64,000 bases of DNA from positions 62,001 through 126,000 of the forward strand of contig JBQHQH010000004.1 in assembly GCA_052067355.1 (NCBI GenBank), in the 5' to 3' direction. The position numbers and the translations under genes were made by a program. Positions 8,320 through 17,314 of the stretch are shown piece by piece; positions within the stretch are counted from its first letter, which is position 1, and every line of letters begins with the position of its first letter. A model generated the notes under the pieces. That model saw only the letters and a list, made by a program, of their open reading frames with translations, searched no databases and was not told where the DNA came from. Source of the stretch: CABMKH01 sp040797625 (lineage in GTDB: Bacteria; Bacillota; Clostridia; Tissierellales; Tissierellaceae).

Positions 8320-9273
8320 ATGAATTATAGTAAAATTAGAAAAGAACAATTAAAAGGTTTTGGATTTATAAAAAAAGAAAATCCCTGTTATAGAAATGGT
8401 GAATATTTTAATTTAAATAAAAAAATAGGTAAAGGTGGTTATTGGCTATATGATTATAGGAGCCTTTTTGCCATAAGTATTCATGATTTTTATTTCTTTA
8501 ATGATTTTTATTTTTCAACAGATATGTATGTAGATGAAGATCCTAAGTATTTGAGCATTTCATATAATATAGATATTACAGGTGATTTTTTAGATTCTAA
8601 GTTGAATCTAAAAAACAATTCTATAAATGGATTTTTATATGGAGAAAATAAAATACATGCACTTATAAAAAACAATACTCCTGTATATTCTATTTCAATA
8701 GAAATCTATCCCAAATATTATGAAGAACTTACTAAGAGATTTAGTTTGGAAAAAAACTATTTAAAAAATGCCCTTTTAACCTTTAGAGGTGATACAGATT
8801 TCTATGAAATGATGATACTTCTTCAAGAAATAATAAGCTTTAAAGGAATAGGACTTTCTGCAGAACTTTTTTACGAAAGTAAAGTTACTGAAGCCGTAGC
8901 ACTACTTTTAGCTAAAGTAGAAGAAGAAAATATATATGTATCTAATAAAGAATATCAAGAAATTAAAGACATAAATAAATATATATTAAATAATTTAGAT
9001 AGAAATATATCTCAAAAGGAACTCTGTGAAAAATTCTTTATGGGAAAAACTAAACTACAGACACAGTTTAAAAAAGTAAATAATCTAACTATTTCTGAAT
9101 TTATTAAATTAAATAAAATAGAAAAATCTAAAACTTTATTAAAAGATAATACTCTGAGTATCAAAGATATATCAAAACAACTAGGATATACTAGCCAAAG
9201 TAGATTTACAGAAGTCTTTAAAGAAAGTACAAATATATTGCCTAGTGAATATAGAAATATATATTACTTATAA
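8320..9273 (+). CDS. AraC-family transcriptional regulator
   Basis: The 317-aa regulator has a C-terminal AraC DNA-binding domain (about 214-315): NISQKELCEKFFMGKTKLQTQF for the first helix-turn-helix, LSIKDISKQLGYTSQSRFTE for the second, and LPSEYR at the end. The N-terminal 200 residues form an effector domain without a motif I can name. AGGTGAT precedes the ATG at 5-base spacing. It is divergent from the MATE gene across a perfect Fur box. Two AraC regulators bracketing one transport locus suggest that each senses the substrate or activates a different part, but this is inference. Confidence 0.85.
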   Translation: MNYSKIRKEQLKGFGFIKKENPCYRNGEYFNLNKKIGKGGYWLYDYRSLFAISIHDFYFFNDFYFSTDMYVDEDPKYLSISYNIDITGDFLDSKLNLKNNSINGFLYGENKIHALIKNNTPVYSISIEIYPKYYEELTKRFSLEKNYLKNALLTFRGDTDFYEMMILLQEIISFKGIGLSAELFYESKVTEAVALLLAKVEEENIYVSNKEYQEIKDINKYILNNLDRNISQKELCEKFFMGKTKLQTQFKKVNNLTISEFIKLNKIEKSKTLLKDNTLSIKDISKQLGYTSQSRFTEVFKESTNILPSEYRNIYYL

Positions 9274-9291
9274 TGTTTTTTAGACAGATAT

Positions 9292-9340
9292 AAAGATGGT
9301 CCTAAAGTTCCAGAATCTATGGAACTTTAGGACCATCTTT
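9292..9340 (+). terminator. Intrinsic terminator of the AraC gene
   Basis: A perfect 21-bp stem beginning AAAGATGGTCCTAAAG and a 7-base loop, with T-rich sequence after the 3' arm, follow the AraC stop. The rest of 9341-9602 is AT-rich with no gene I can support; a 45-codon frame at 9482-9619 has no ribosome binding site. Confidence 0.85.
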
Positions 9341-9602
9341 TAGTTAAAACCTATAAAGTTTCTTAATTCTATTTTTATTTTAATCTCTACAATAGAATTC
9401 CTTATCTTTTTAATATCACAAAACTGTATATTTAAAATAAGGTTCTAATATTTCATAAATATAGTTTTGAATGAAACCATAATGATCGGTGAATACATAC
9501 AAAATAAACTTAATCTTTGCCATATTCCCTCATTAGAAATTATGGTATTTTCAAACCTTGCCTTATTAGCCATTGTAATATTTTTTTATCTTTTAATATT
9601 TT

Positions 9603-10310
9603 CTATTGGTACTTCTTAGTATTATCAAACTTTCCTCCATGGTAACAATAATAATTATCTGCATTCATAGATATCAATTTTTCCAATGATTTTTTAGCTA
9701 GATCAAGATCAAGAGCAAATTGTGGATTTGCAATTACTAATTTATTATTTTCTATAACAGCTGCATCACCTGTTATTACAGAGTTAGTCTCTTTCAAATA
9801 TAAAGAAATATGACCTGGCATATGACCAGGTGTAGATATCACTTGACATCCTCCGCCCCAATCAAAATAGTCTCCATCCTTAACCAGTATATCTACATTA
9901 ACAGGTTTTATTTTTCTTAGAGTCTCACAAAATTCTATTCCAAATTGTTTTTGCTCTTCTGGTAAATCCTTCAGGACTTTCTCTGCTTGTTCCAGCCTAA
10001 GAGATTTCTTTTTACCAGAAATATATTCACTATCAATTTCACTAGAAACTACTTTGATGTTTGGATATTTTTCTTTTAGTTCTGATAGAGAACCCATATG
10101 GTCGTCATCATGATGTGTAACTAGTACTTTGGTTAATGAGTTGGGATCTATACCTTTTGATTTCATTTCATCTTCTAATAAAGATAAAAAATTAGGGTAG
10201 CCACAATCAACTAAAACAACATCATTTTTATCTATTAATAAAACAGGATTTATAGTTTGCATTTCATCTCCATACTCAAAGTTAATATCTAGCATTACTA
10301 TTTTATTCAT
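9603..10310 (-). CDS. MBL-fold metallo-hydrolase
   Basis: The 235-aa metallo-beta-lactamase-fold protein carries the metal motifs THHDDDHMG (about 65-73), GHMPGHI (about 162) and VITGDA (about 179), plus a C-terminal HGG. In the first motif the usual HxHxDH reads HHDDDH, so the second His is an Asp. This variant occurs in related hydrolases and probably keeps metal binding. Substrates in this superfamily range from thioesters to phosphodiesters and lactams; none is indicated. GAAAGGAATTGAA precedes the ATG. It stands alone, behind a decayed fragment. Confidence 0.8.
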   Translation of the reverse strand: MNKIVMLDINFEYGDEMQTINPVLLIDKNDVVLVDCGYPNFLSLLEDEMKSKGIDPNSLTKVLVTHHDDDHMGSLSELKEKYPNIKVVSSEIDSEYISGKKKSLRLEQAEKVLKDLPEEQKQFGIEFCETLRKIKPVNVDILVKDGDYFDWGGGCQVISTPGHMPGHISLYLKETNSVITGDAAVIENNKLVIANPQFALDLDLAKKSLEKLISMNADNYYCYHGGKFDNTKKYQ

Positions 10311-10493
10311 TTAATTTCAATTCCTTTCTATAAAAACAAGTCTAATTTTTCATTATAATCCTATTGTCTCTCTTCCAAAACATAATATGTCATCAGAATT
10401 ATAATCTCCGTCGTAGAGAAATATTATCCCCTTGGTGATAAACTACCTTTCTGAAACCAAAATCAAGTGCTTTATCTCCTCTATACTGCCCTT
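10311..10493 (-). other. Stretch with a probable decayed gene end
   Basis: No intact ORF. On the minus strand a frame ends YNSDDILCFGRETIGL and stop (about 10335-10395); an upstream piece in another frame reads GFRKVVYHQGDNIS. A frameshift between them would give one continuous C-terminus. I do not recognise the family. A similar YNSDDALC segment occurs near 14480-14500, which suggests two remnants of related genes. Confidence 0.3.
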
Positions 10494-11111
10494 TCACTTA
10501 TCCTGAAATTGTTTCAATTTTTCTATGTCAGAAATGATATATCCTTTTCCCTTTTCTTTTGTTAATATCCCCAACTCACAGAATTTCTTAATGACGTACA
10601 GCACATGACGATAACTAACATTCATGTATTCAGAGACATCTGTATGTGGAATATTATATATACCCTTCTGCTGATGTTGAAGAACAAAGGAAGCAAGTCT
10701 GATATCCAAAGAATAATTCAAGCTCTCGCTCATTCTATAGCTTCTTGCTAATAATTTATTTGAGATATACGATGCAAAATAAAATGAAACTTTTGCATCT
10801 TCTTTGCATAATTTTCGTAATTCACCCATATCAAATTCCAAACATTCGACATCCTGAAGAACCTTATTTTCTTTTATGTCTGATTCATTACAGAATAAAG
10901 AAAGCTCACCCAACCAGCCATTACTTCCAACAAAATCAAGGATTGAGCGCCGGCCGTTTTTATGATCAATATAAATTTTAACGGTACCCGATAAAAGGAA
11001 ATAGCAATGTGTTACACTACTGTTTATCTTATAAATATTACTGTCTTTGATAAAAGTCTTTTTCATTCCATTTTCAAATATTATTGAGGGTATTTCATTA
11101 TCAAAACTCAT
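10494..11111 (-). CDS. Crp/Fnr-family transcriptional regulator (YeiL-like)
   Basis: The 205-aa protein has an N-terminal cyclic-nucleotide-binding-type beta-barrel (about 15-115, with LLSGTVKIYIDHKNGRRSILDFVGSNGWLGELSLF) and a C-terminal winged helix (about 140-200) with HTDVSEYMNVSYRHVLYVIKKF as the DNA-reading helix pair. It lacks the N-terminal Fnr cysteine cluster. It is divergent from a truncated YczE-like membrane gene. Crp-like regulators next to YczE-type genes are familiar in clostridia, so the regulator may have outlived its target. The ligand is unknown. Confidence 0.8.
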   Translation of the reverse strand: MSFDNEIPSIIFENGMKKTFIKDSNIYKINSSVTHCYFLLSGTVKIYIDHKNGRRSILDFVGSNGWLGELSLFCNESDIKENKVLQDVECLEFDMGELRKLCKEDAKVSFYFASYISNKLLARSYRMSESLNYSLDIRLASFVLQHQQKGIYNIPHTDVSEYMNVSYRHVLYVIKKFCELGILTKEKGKGYIISDIEKLKQFQDK

Positions 11112-11203
11112 TTCTTTTATCTCCCATATATGATATTTCTCATATCAAATTCTCTTTTTTTATCATAACATTTTTATAGTAAAAAGAAAACATATTATCC
11201 GAG

Positions 11204-11389
11204 TTGAAATATAATTCCACAATATATGAAAAAACTTTATACTCAGTATCAGCATTCCTGATGCTTGGCTTAGGCATTTCTCTGCAAATCAAAGCTGGAA
11301 TTGGTCAAAATATGCCTAATGCATTCGCTTTGATTTTAGCAAAATTATTTAATTTAGAGATTGGAACTGTGCTTAACTTATTAAAATAG
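11204..11389 (+). pseudogene. N-terminal fragment of a YczE/YitT-like membrane protein
   Basis: This 61-codon frame (TTG start) reads SAFLMLGLGISLQIKAGIGQ and GTVLNLL, which resemble the start of YczE/YyaS-type integral membrane proteins of about 200-220 aa. It then stops in TAG with the HAD gene beginning 16 bases later. The remaining 70 percent of the gene is missing, so a deletion probably joined this 5' end to the HAD gene. The first helices might still be made, but a transport role is unlikely. Confidence 0.55.
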
Positions 11390-11404
11390 AAGGAGTTAAA
11401 AATT

Positions 11405-12079
11405 ATGTATAATATTATTTTAATCGATTTAGACAATACTATTTTAGATTTTGATGCTGCTGAAAAAGATAGCTTCAAAAAAATCACTGAAAAAATAGGA
11501 CTAAAATATAATGATGAGTTATTGCAGCAATATAAAAAGATAAACAAATCTTTATGGGATAGCCTCGAACAAGGAAAGATTTCCAAAGAAATTGTTCTTA
11601 ATACGCGTTTCAGTGAGTTTTTTAAACTTTATGATATAAATGTTGATGGTAGAGAAATAGAAAAAACATATAGATCTTACCTTGATAATTCTTCTGATCT
11701 CATTCCCAATGCAAAATACACATTAACAGAACTGAAAAACAAGGGTAAAAGAATTTATTCAGCATCTAACGGTGTATATTCAACACAAATAAAGCGCCTT
11801 TCAAATGCTGGAATAATAGACTTATTTGATGGACATTTTATATCTGACAGAATAAAATATGAAAAACCTTCACCCTGTTTCTTTGACTTCTGCATCAAAA
11901 ACATACATGGAGTCCATAATCCATCGATAATCATGGTAGGTGATAGTCCTACTTCTGATATACAGGGAGCCGTTAATGCAGGAATTGATTCCTGTTTCTA
12001 TCAACATAACAAAAACGTTATATGTACCTATGCAAAATACACCATACATGACATTTCCAAACTCTTGGATATAGTTTAA
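11405..12079 (+). CDS. yjjG: HAD-superfamily nucleotidase (YjjG-like)
   Basis: The 224-aa HAD hydrolase of subfamily IA contains all four motifs: DLDNTILDFD (catalytic Asp9 and Asp11), ASNG (about 122), the Lys in YEKPSPCFF, and VGDSPTSDIQGA (about 179). Length and motif spacing fit YjjG-type pyrimidine 5'-nucleotidases, which dephosphorylate non-canonical pyrimidine nucleotides. A good ribosome binding site, GAAGGAG, precedes the ATG. It follows the truncated YczE-like fragment by 16 bases and has no other partner. Confidence 0.8.
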   Translation: MYNIILIDLDNTILDFDAAEKDSFKKITEKIGLKYNDELLQQYKKINKSLWDSLEQGKISKEIVLNTRFSEFFKLYDINVDGREIEKTYRSYLDNSSDLIPNAKYTLTELKNKGKRIYSASNGVYSTQIKRLSNAGIIDLFDGHFISDRIKYEKPSPCFFDFCIKNIHGVHNPSIIMVGDSPTSDIQGAVNAGIDSCFYQHNKNVICTYAKYTIHDISKLLDIV

Positions 12080-12950
12080 TTGATTTGAATAAGAAATGAT
12101 TGTAACACAATTTATAATACTTCTTGATGCAAAAGCCCTTGGGTATTATATATACTCGAGGACTTAAATCTGTGATATTTTTTATGTTTTCTTGCTTTTT
12201 AAGTTTCGCCATCGTCTCAACTTAGTTGATGTGACAATAAAGATGTCGTAAGTATCTAGTACTCTCTTAGTGACAATTTTTTTAAAATGGTATAACGCAA
12301 TATTAGATGATACAGCCAAAACGAGTATTTCTGTGAAATCATTAAATCTGAAGGGCTATGCTACGGTTATTATAAAATAACTGTAATATCAAGAAAAAAT
12401 TCTAACTAATCATAAATAAAAAGAAAGTATTAGTGAAGTTTTATCCAATATTAAGTGGTCCATCTGCTATTACGAAAAAGTAAATCCACAGACTTAAACA
12501 ACAGTCTTATAATAATATGCAGAACTAAAGTGATAAATAATATTGAGGTAATTACAGATCTAAAAACATTTAAAATATTTTTTCATCTGGATCTATATCA
12601 TTTACATTTTATTAATTATGTACACCAAATCATATTATAAGCATTTTGCATTTATACACTATCTTATATTTAAAATTTCGTCCTTGATTCTATCCATTCC
12701 GTCCTTTAAATGTGTTATTATTATTTTAGAGTAGTATATTAACAACATGAATTTATTTTGCAAAGTCTATCAAAGTCGGAATAATAAACTTTATAATAGA
12801 TAAACAAGCCACGCTTGCAAATAGAATTGTTAGATAGCGGTGAGATAGTACAAAGAATAACGTGGATCCAATCATATGAAACAAGTACCACTATTAAAGC
12901 ATAAAAACTAAGCTTATTCTAGATAGTCTTGATAAAGGGAGGTTCACAGT
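12080..12950. other. Gene-free stretch with decayed frames
   Basis: About 870 bases with no intact gene. Short frames on both strands (for example minus 12018-12212 and plus 12455-12640) lack ribosome binding sites and family motifs. A minus-strand tail, MDRIKDEILNIR and stop (about 12666-12705), looks like the end of a lost gene. No transposase, inverted repeat or RNA gene was seen. The next gene's ribosome binding site GGGAGG lies at the right end. Confidence 0.5.
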
Positions 12951-13409
12951 ATGAATAAAATAAGGTTTAAAACGCTAGTAATTTTTCTTTTGATTTGTAT
13001 AGTTATTATTTGGTATATTTTTACACAACACCGCTTTACTAAAGAGATAGACAAGGAAATTGCAGCAGCTGTATATATCAATGACGAAGTAGTAGAACAA
13101 ACCACTATTACAATTAAAGGCAAAAAGCACAAAACATATCTTTCAGACAAAGAGTTTTACGACGGGCTATTTGCCATTGGTTACTATAAGATTACCTACA
13201 GAGATGGTGTAACAGCAAGAATAACATGGAATAATGCCCCAGGTATAGAAACGCAACGACTAAGCTATTATCATGTCGGAGATTTTACATCCTTTGATTT
13301 AACTGGACTTATAATAATTGATGAAGAAATGAACGAAATAGCATTGGGATTTAAAGATGGTACAATCATCGCAACTTCTGATGCTCTTTATCTTAAATAT
13401 AAAAAGTAA
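12951..13409 (+). CDS. Membrane-anchored protein of unknown function
   Basis: The 152-aa protein has one N-terminal signal-anchor helix (about 8-25, VIFLLICIVIIWYIFTQ) and an external domain of about 120 residues, rich in beta-type segments and without cysteines. The lack of a lipobox or cleavage site suggests that it stays anchored. AAGGGAGG precedes the ATG. I do not recognise a family. Neighbours are decayed sequence and an acetyltransferase on the other strand, so context gives no clue. Confidence 0.65.
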   Translation: MNKIRFKTLVIFLLICIVIIWYIFTQHRFTKEIDKEIAAAVYINDEVVEQTTITIKGKKHKTYLSDKEFYDGLFAIGYYKITYRDGVTARITWNNAPGIETQRLSYYHVGDFTSFDLTGLIIIDEEMNEIALGFKDGTIIATSDALYLKYKK

Positions 13410-13455
13410 TCAGTAATATTCCAAATGCTATTGTAATAAGGCATACTGAAACTAT

Positions 13456-13631
13456 CTACTGTTCTGTTGTCAAACTCGAATTTAATATTTCCAACTTTAT
13501 AAGCTCGTTGTATAATTGTGGAATGATTCCCACAATATATTCATCAATAACATCGCCCTTAACAAAGTGATCTATCAGACCTCCACCACTTTTACAATGC
13601 TCGCCTTTAACTATGTTATCTATTTTTGGTA
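13456..13631 (-). pseudogene. Possible RibD/DHFR-like C-terminal fragment
   Basis: An open minus-strand frame reads GGGLIDHFVKGDVIDEYIVG followed by IIP, which resembles the GG(A/G)xLixxfLkxdLIDEyhixxIP core of dihydrofolate-reductase-like (RibD C-terminal, YwjB/YyaP) proteins. It is only about 57 codons and lacks an N-terminus and the expected G-x-G after the IP. It begins inside the ElaA stop region. I treat it as a remnant; the match is short and could be wrong. Confidence 0.3.
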
Positions 13632-14063
13632 CAACATTTCAATATGCTCTATCCCATCCTCTAAATAGATACCAGATATTGGCTTAAATCCAAAACTCCT
13701 ATAAAACTTTTGCAGATATGCCTGTGCAGAAATCTTAATTTCTTTTTCCTCCAAAATATCTATAATAAAATCTATTGCCTTTTGAACCATTTCTTTCGAC
13801 AGCCCTTTTTTTCTATAGCTAGCTTTTGTTAACACTCTTCCAATTGATGTTTCTGGATATGATATACCTTTTGGCAGAATCCTTAAATAGGCTATTATCT
13901 CACTATTATCTTCTAAAAACAAATGATAAGATACCTCATCTTTTGAATCCAAATCTTGATATACACAATTTTGCTCTACAACAAAAACTTCTGCTCTCAC
14001 TTTTAATATTTCATATAGTTCTTTCGTTGTTAATTCATTAAATTTTTTTATTTTATAATTCAT
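13620..14063 (-). CDS. elaA: GNAT acetyltransferase, ElaA family
   Basis: The 147-aa single-domain acetyltransferase has the ElaA opening ELYEILKVRAEVFVVEQNCV (about 16-35), a central IGRVLTKASYRKKGLSKEMV that holds the acetyl-CoA loop (usual R/QxxGxG/A, here YRKKGLSKE), and the C-terminal YRSFGFKP. The length matches the family. The physiological substrate of ElaA proteins is not established. AGGAGATTT precedes the ATG. Confidence 0.8.
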   Translation of the reverse strand: MNYKIKKFNELTTKELYEILKVRAEVFVVEQNCVYQDLDSKDEVSYHLFLEDNSEIIAYLRILPKGISYPETSIGRVLTKASYRKKGLSKEMVQKAIDFIIDILEEKEIKISAQAYLQKFYRSFGFKPISGIYLEDGIEHIEMLYQK

Positions 14064-14731
14064 CTTTCTTAAATCTCCTCCATAAATTTCTGTTTATAGT
14101 AGCATAAACTTATTCTTACCTCACTATTTTTTCTCCAGCACATAAACCGTCTCAACGTGCTTATCTTTATATGGAATTATATAAATAACCTTTAGCCTAA
14201 AACTTCTCGATAAATTCTTGTTTATCTGACCAACAAAATTTATTCACACTTGCTCTTATCAGTTCTGTTCTTTGTCCCAAACTTTCACTATGTAATGTTC
14301 CAAATAATTTTATTTTTCATCATTATAATAAAATTTATCGTGCTAGATAATAGAAAAAGAGTTATACTTTTCTGTACATAAAATACATGTCTTCTAAATT
14401 TTTTTACTTGATAGCGAAATAATTCTGCCATATTGATTTTATGAAAACAAAGATACCACAATTTTCCCACCTCAACACAATGCATCATCAGAATTATACT
14501 CTTGGACAACTTTAAATATAATAGAGACCACTGAAAAACATTAGTTGTTAATGGCCCCACCACAACTCCGGTCTTTTTATTACCGCAGTCGTGGCAGCAC
14601 TCCTTTGTAATTTACATTACTTCTATAGAATAGATTCTATATTTTCAATGTCTAAATCTCCTTTCAGGACAATCGCAAATCGCTTGAACTAGATGTTTTT
14701 GATTTTATATCAAGTCAATGTCAATTTTAAA
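14064..14731. other. Gene-free stretch with decayed fragments
   Basis: About 670 bases without an intact gene. A minus frame at 14124-14243 ends DKHVETVYVLEKK and stop, recalling the HVETV ending of RlmD/RumA-type 23S rRNA methyltransferases. Another frame near 14480-14500 reads FKVVQEYNSDDALC, like the fragment at 10335-10395. A frame at 14288-14563 has no start signal. The segment is AT-rich and borders the GC-richer ABC/two-component block, so it may mark an insertion edge. Confidence 0.35.
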
Positions 14732-17314
14732 TCAAATTATATCATCCCGAAGCGCGTCAATAATATTTTCTCTTTTTATCTTGTTAGTGGCATACAGCAT
14801 TGTAACAAACACAATAAAGAGCACGCTGAACACGCTGATTGCCATACTGCCCCACGGGAATACAAACTCCAAGTTGTCCATCCCTTCTGCGGTAACCATC
14901 CCTTTGTAAATCAACCACGAAGAAATTGCCGCTATAGGAAGCCCGAATAGTAACGTCCTCATGCCATAAAAAACACACTCGAAATTCATCATCTTATTGA
15001 AATCACGGTCCGACATCCCCACAGAGCGGAGCATGGCAAGTTCTCGCCTGCGCAGCCTGATATTCGTGGAAATGGTATTGAACACATTGGCAACCGCAAT
15101 CAACGAGATCATGATGACAAAAACATAGGTAAATACATCAATAACAAATGTCATACTGTGAAATTGTTCAAGTATCTCGTAGGCATTGTATATCTTATAC
15201 GCAGACGAAATCCCTGTGCCCTGAATCATCGCTTCCATTTCAGCCACCGATTGGGAAGGATTCTTTGACAGAAACCCTAAACTTATATGCCCATGGATAT
15301 TATCTGGAATTTCAAACTTCTCTTTGAGCGAATATGGAATCGACACCATAAAAACGTCTGGATTCTGCTGATTATGCTCGGAAGATGAGTTTGGGGGCGG
15401 ATCCAACGGGTACGTGTCAGCAAAGGTAATGTTTATACTTTGCCCCTGTTCCATCCTTAACTTGTCATTTGTTTCAGGAGCGATACTAAGCGTCATAGAA
15501 GGATTCGCAAATATATCAAACACTTCGGTCGCCCCGTCTCTCTTGTCAAGTCGTTTTTTGGCAAAGGCAATTATTTTTGCGTCCTGCCCAGTATATTCTT
15601 CTACGGACAAACCCAATTCTTTGATAAAACGCAGATATTCGCTGTCCTCAATAAACTGGACGTCCACTGGCAGATGAACCGTTTCGTCCGTTGCAGCATA
15701 ACTCATGTATTCCCGGTAACGGTCTGAAAAATCACTTGTCTTAACGGCGCATGAATATGCAAAAACTGACTGATACGAGCTTTCGTAAACTCCGTCTGCG
15801 GTTTTAAGTTTGCCATAAAGCGGGAGCATTTCGCTGTCATCCATGTTCTGCGTGGTAAAAAAGATGTCATAGTCCATGTCCACTACATACTGTTCTGAAA
15901 GCCGTTTCAAAGTTGTTCCAAAAGCACTTCCTGATATAAACAGCACGACACTTAAAGTAAGCGATAACACGATGCTGCGATAGCGTTTCTTGTTTCTCTT
16001 AAAATTCTTCAGTGCAAGAGTACCTTCCAAGCCGTAAATACGCTGTGCGAGCTTAGAAGTTTTCACAGCTTTCGACTCGATTTTGACCTCGTTGGTCTGG
16101 CGAATATTCTCCATCACGGGAGTGTTTGCGCCCTTTCGAGCAGGGATATAGGCCGAAATCAAAATGGTAACCATGCTGATCACTGCTGAGACGACAATCA
16201 CGGGGACAGACACCGACAAGGTTAAAGGCACGGTGCTGTAGAGAATGTTCCCGAATTTCCCAGCAACAATAGGAATTACAAGTCTGATACTACCAATGCC
16301 AACCATAACGCCAATAGGTATACCAATTGCTCCAATGCAAAGTCCCTCAAATAATACCGAATTTCGCAGTTGCCTTGCCGTTGCACCCACTGACGAGAGA
16401 ATCCCAAATTGACGTGTCCGTTCGTTCAGTGAGATGTTGAATGAGTTATAAATTAGAAAAATCGAGCCTACCATTATTATGGCAACCAAAATGCCACCAA
16501 CCGTGTACAGAAGTGCGTTGAACAGTTTATTATCTGAAACACCCATAAAGCGTAGCACATAATCATTAAAGACATATGCCCCTGCTCCAGTTGTGCTGCT
16601 TGCGTAAGCCTTTACTTGGCGCGGGTTTTTAAGCGTGACAAATATGCTGAAACTGTCCGCTTGGCCTTGTGCATCTGCTTTCGTTATCAAGGTATATCCC
16701 GGTGCAGAATGTTCCTCAAAACCAGGTCTTTCGCAGGTACCCACAACCATATAGGTTCTCTCTGTTTTTTGCACAAGAGTTTCTCCCCCGGATATATAAG
16801 GGTCGTGTTGACCAAGATTCTTATTTCCATCAATGCGACTTCCAACAGCAAGTGAAAGCGTATCTCCCACTGTGAATCTAACGCCGCCCTTTGCCGCGAC
16901 GTGGGCTGGGATAAGAATCTCTCCACTGTTTTCCGGCAGTCTGCCTGAAATCAGAGTTATAGGCAAGGTATCAAAGGCTTCCTCACTGAATCCAGCGATA
17001 AAAAAATAGGGCTTTTCAGGACTTTGCCCCCCATCAAGCGTTGCATATCCGATATTTTCAAACGCTGCAGTATTTGAAACTCCATTGTCGTGGGCTCGCT
17101 CCTGCACGAAAGAGGAATCAATATCCAAAAACTCAACATGCCAATCACCGTATTTCGCAATAGAACCGTTTACCAGAAAATTTAACAGCGAAGTGCCAAA
17201 GGTAGCTACTGCCGTAATCATGGCGGCAGACAGAACAACTCCGATAACTGTTACAATCGTTCGGGTACGGCTTTTTTTCATGATTTGTAGGGTGACTTTA
17301 TTGAAAATATTCAT
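14732..17314 (-). CDS. FtsX/MacB-type ABC transporter permease
   Basis: The 860-aa permease has an N-terminal helix (about 18-42), a MacB-type extracytoplasmic domain, an FtsX domain (about 270-400, three helices), a second signal-anchor helix near 445, a second external domain, and a C-terminal FtsX domain (about 735-850). This ten-helix two-repeat design is shared with Vex/BceB-related permeases that act in antimicrobial peptide resistance or sensing. GAGGGTGAG precedes the ATG, which overlaps the ATPase gene by 4 bases. GC content is visibly higher than in the flanks. Substrate is inferred only from the linked two-component system. Confidence 0.85.
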   Translation of the reverse strand: MNIFNKVTLQIMKKSRTRTIVTVIGVVLSAAMITAVATFGTSLLNFLVNGSIAKYGDWHVEFLDIDSSFVQERAHDNGVSNTAAFENIGYATLDGGQSPEKPYFFIAGFSEEAFDTLPITLISGRLPENSGEILIPAHVAAKGGVRFTVGDTLSLAVGSRIDGNKNLGQHDPYISGGETLVQKTERTYMVVGTCERPGFEEHSAPGYTLITKADAQGQADSFSIFVTLKNPRQVKAYASSTTGAGAYVFNDYVLRFMGVSDNKLFNALLYTVGGILVAIIMVGSIFLIYNSFNISLNERTRQFGILSSVGATARQLRNSVLFEGLCIGAIGIPIGVMVGIGSIRLVIPIVAGKFGNILYSTVPLTLSVSVPVIVVSAVISMVTILISAYIPARKGANTPVMENIRQTNEVKIESKAVKTSKLAQRIYGLEGTLALKNFKRNKKRYRSIVLSLTLSVVLFISGSAFGTTLKRLSEQYVVDMDYDIFFTTQNMDDSEMLPLYGKLKTADGVYESSYQSVFAYSCAVKTSDFSDRYREYMSYAATDETVHLPVDVQFIEDSEYLRFIKELGLSVEEYTGQDAKIIAFAKKRLDKRDGATEVFDIFANPSMTLSIAPETNDKLRMEQGQSINITFADTYPLDPPPNSSSEHNQQNPDVFMVSIPYSLKEKFEIPDNIHGHISLGFLSKNPSQSVAEMEAMIQGTGISSAYKIYNAYEILEQFHSMTFVIDVFTYVFVIMISLIAVANVFNTISTNIRLRRRELAMLRSVGMSDRDFNKMMNFECVFYGMRTLLFGLPIAAISSWLIYKGMVTAEGMDNLEFVFPWGSMAISVFSVLFIVFVTMLYATNKIKRENIIDALRDDII

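Noticed and set aside
9482..9619. A 45-codon frame with a hydrophobic C-terminus
   Set aside because: No ribosome binding site or promoter, and it runs into the end of the MBL-fold gene; possibly a relic, not a supported gene.
12018..12212. A 64-codon minus frame starting MAKLKKQ, considered as a remnant of a recombinase
   Set aside because: No catalytic motif, no ribosome binding site, and overlap with the HAD gene.
12455..12640. A 61-codon plus-strand frame in the gene-free stretch
   Set aside because: No start signal, low-complexity composition and no recognisable family; chance frame in AT-rich DNA.
45..12786. A shared CAAAGTCGGAAnAATA segment at 45-59 and about 12770-12786
   Set aside because: Only one short match without flanking similarity; in the first place it is part of the leader hairpin. 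Chance cannot be excluded.
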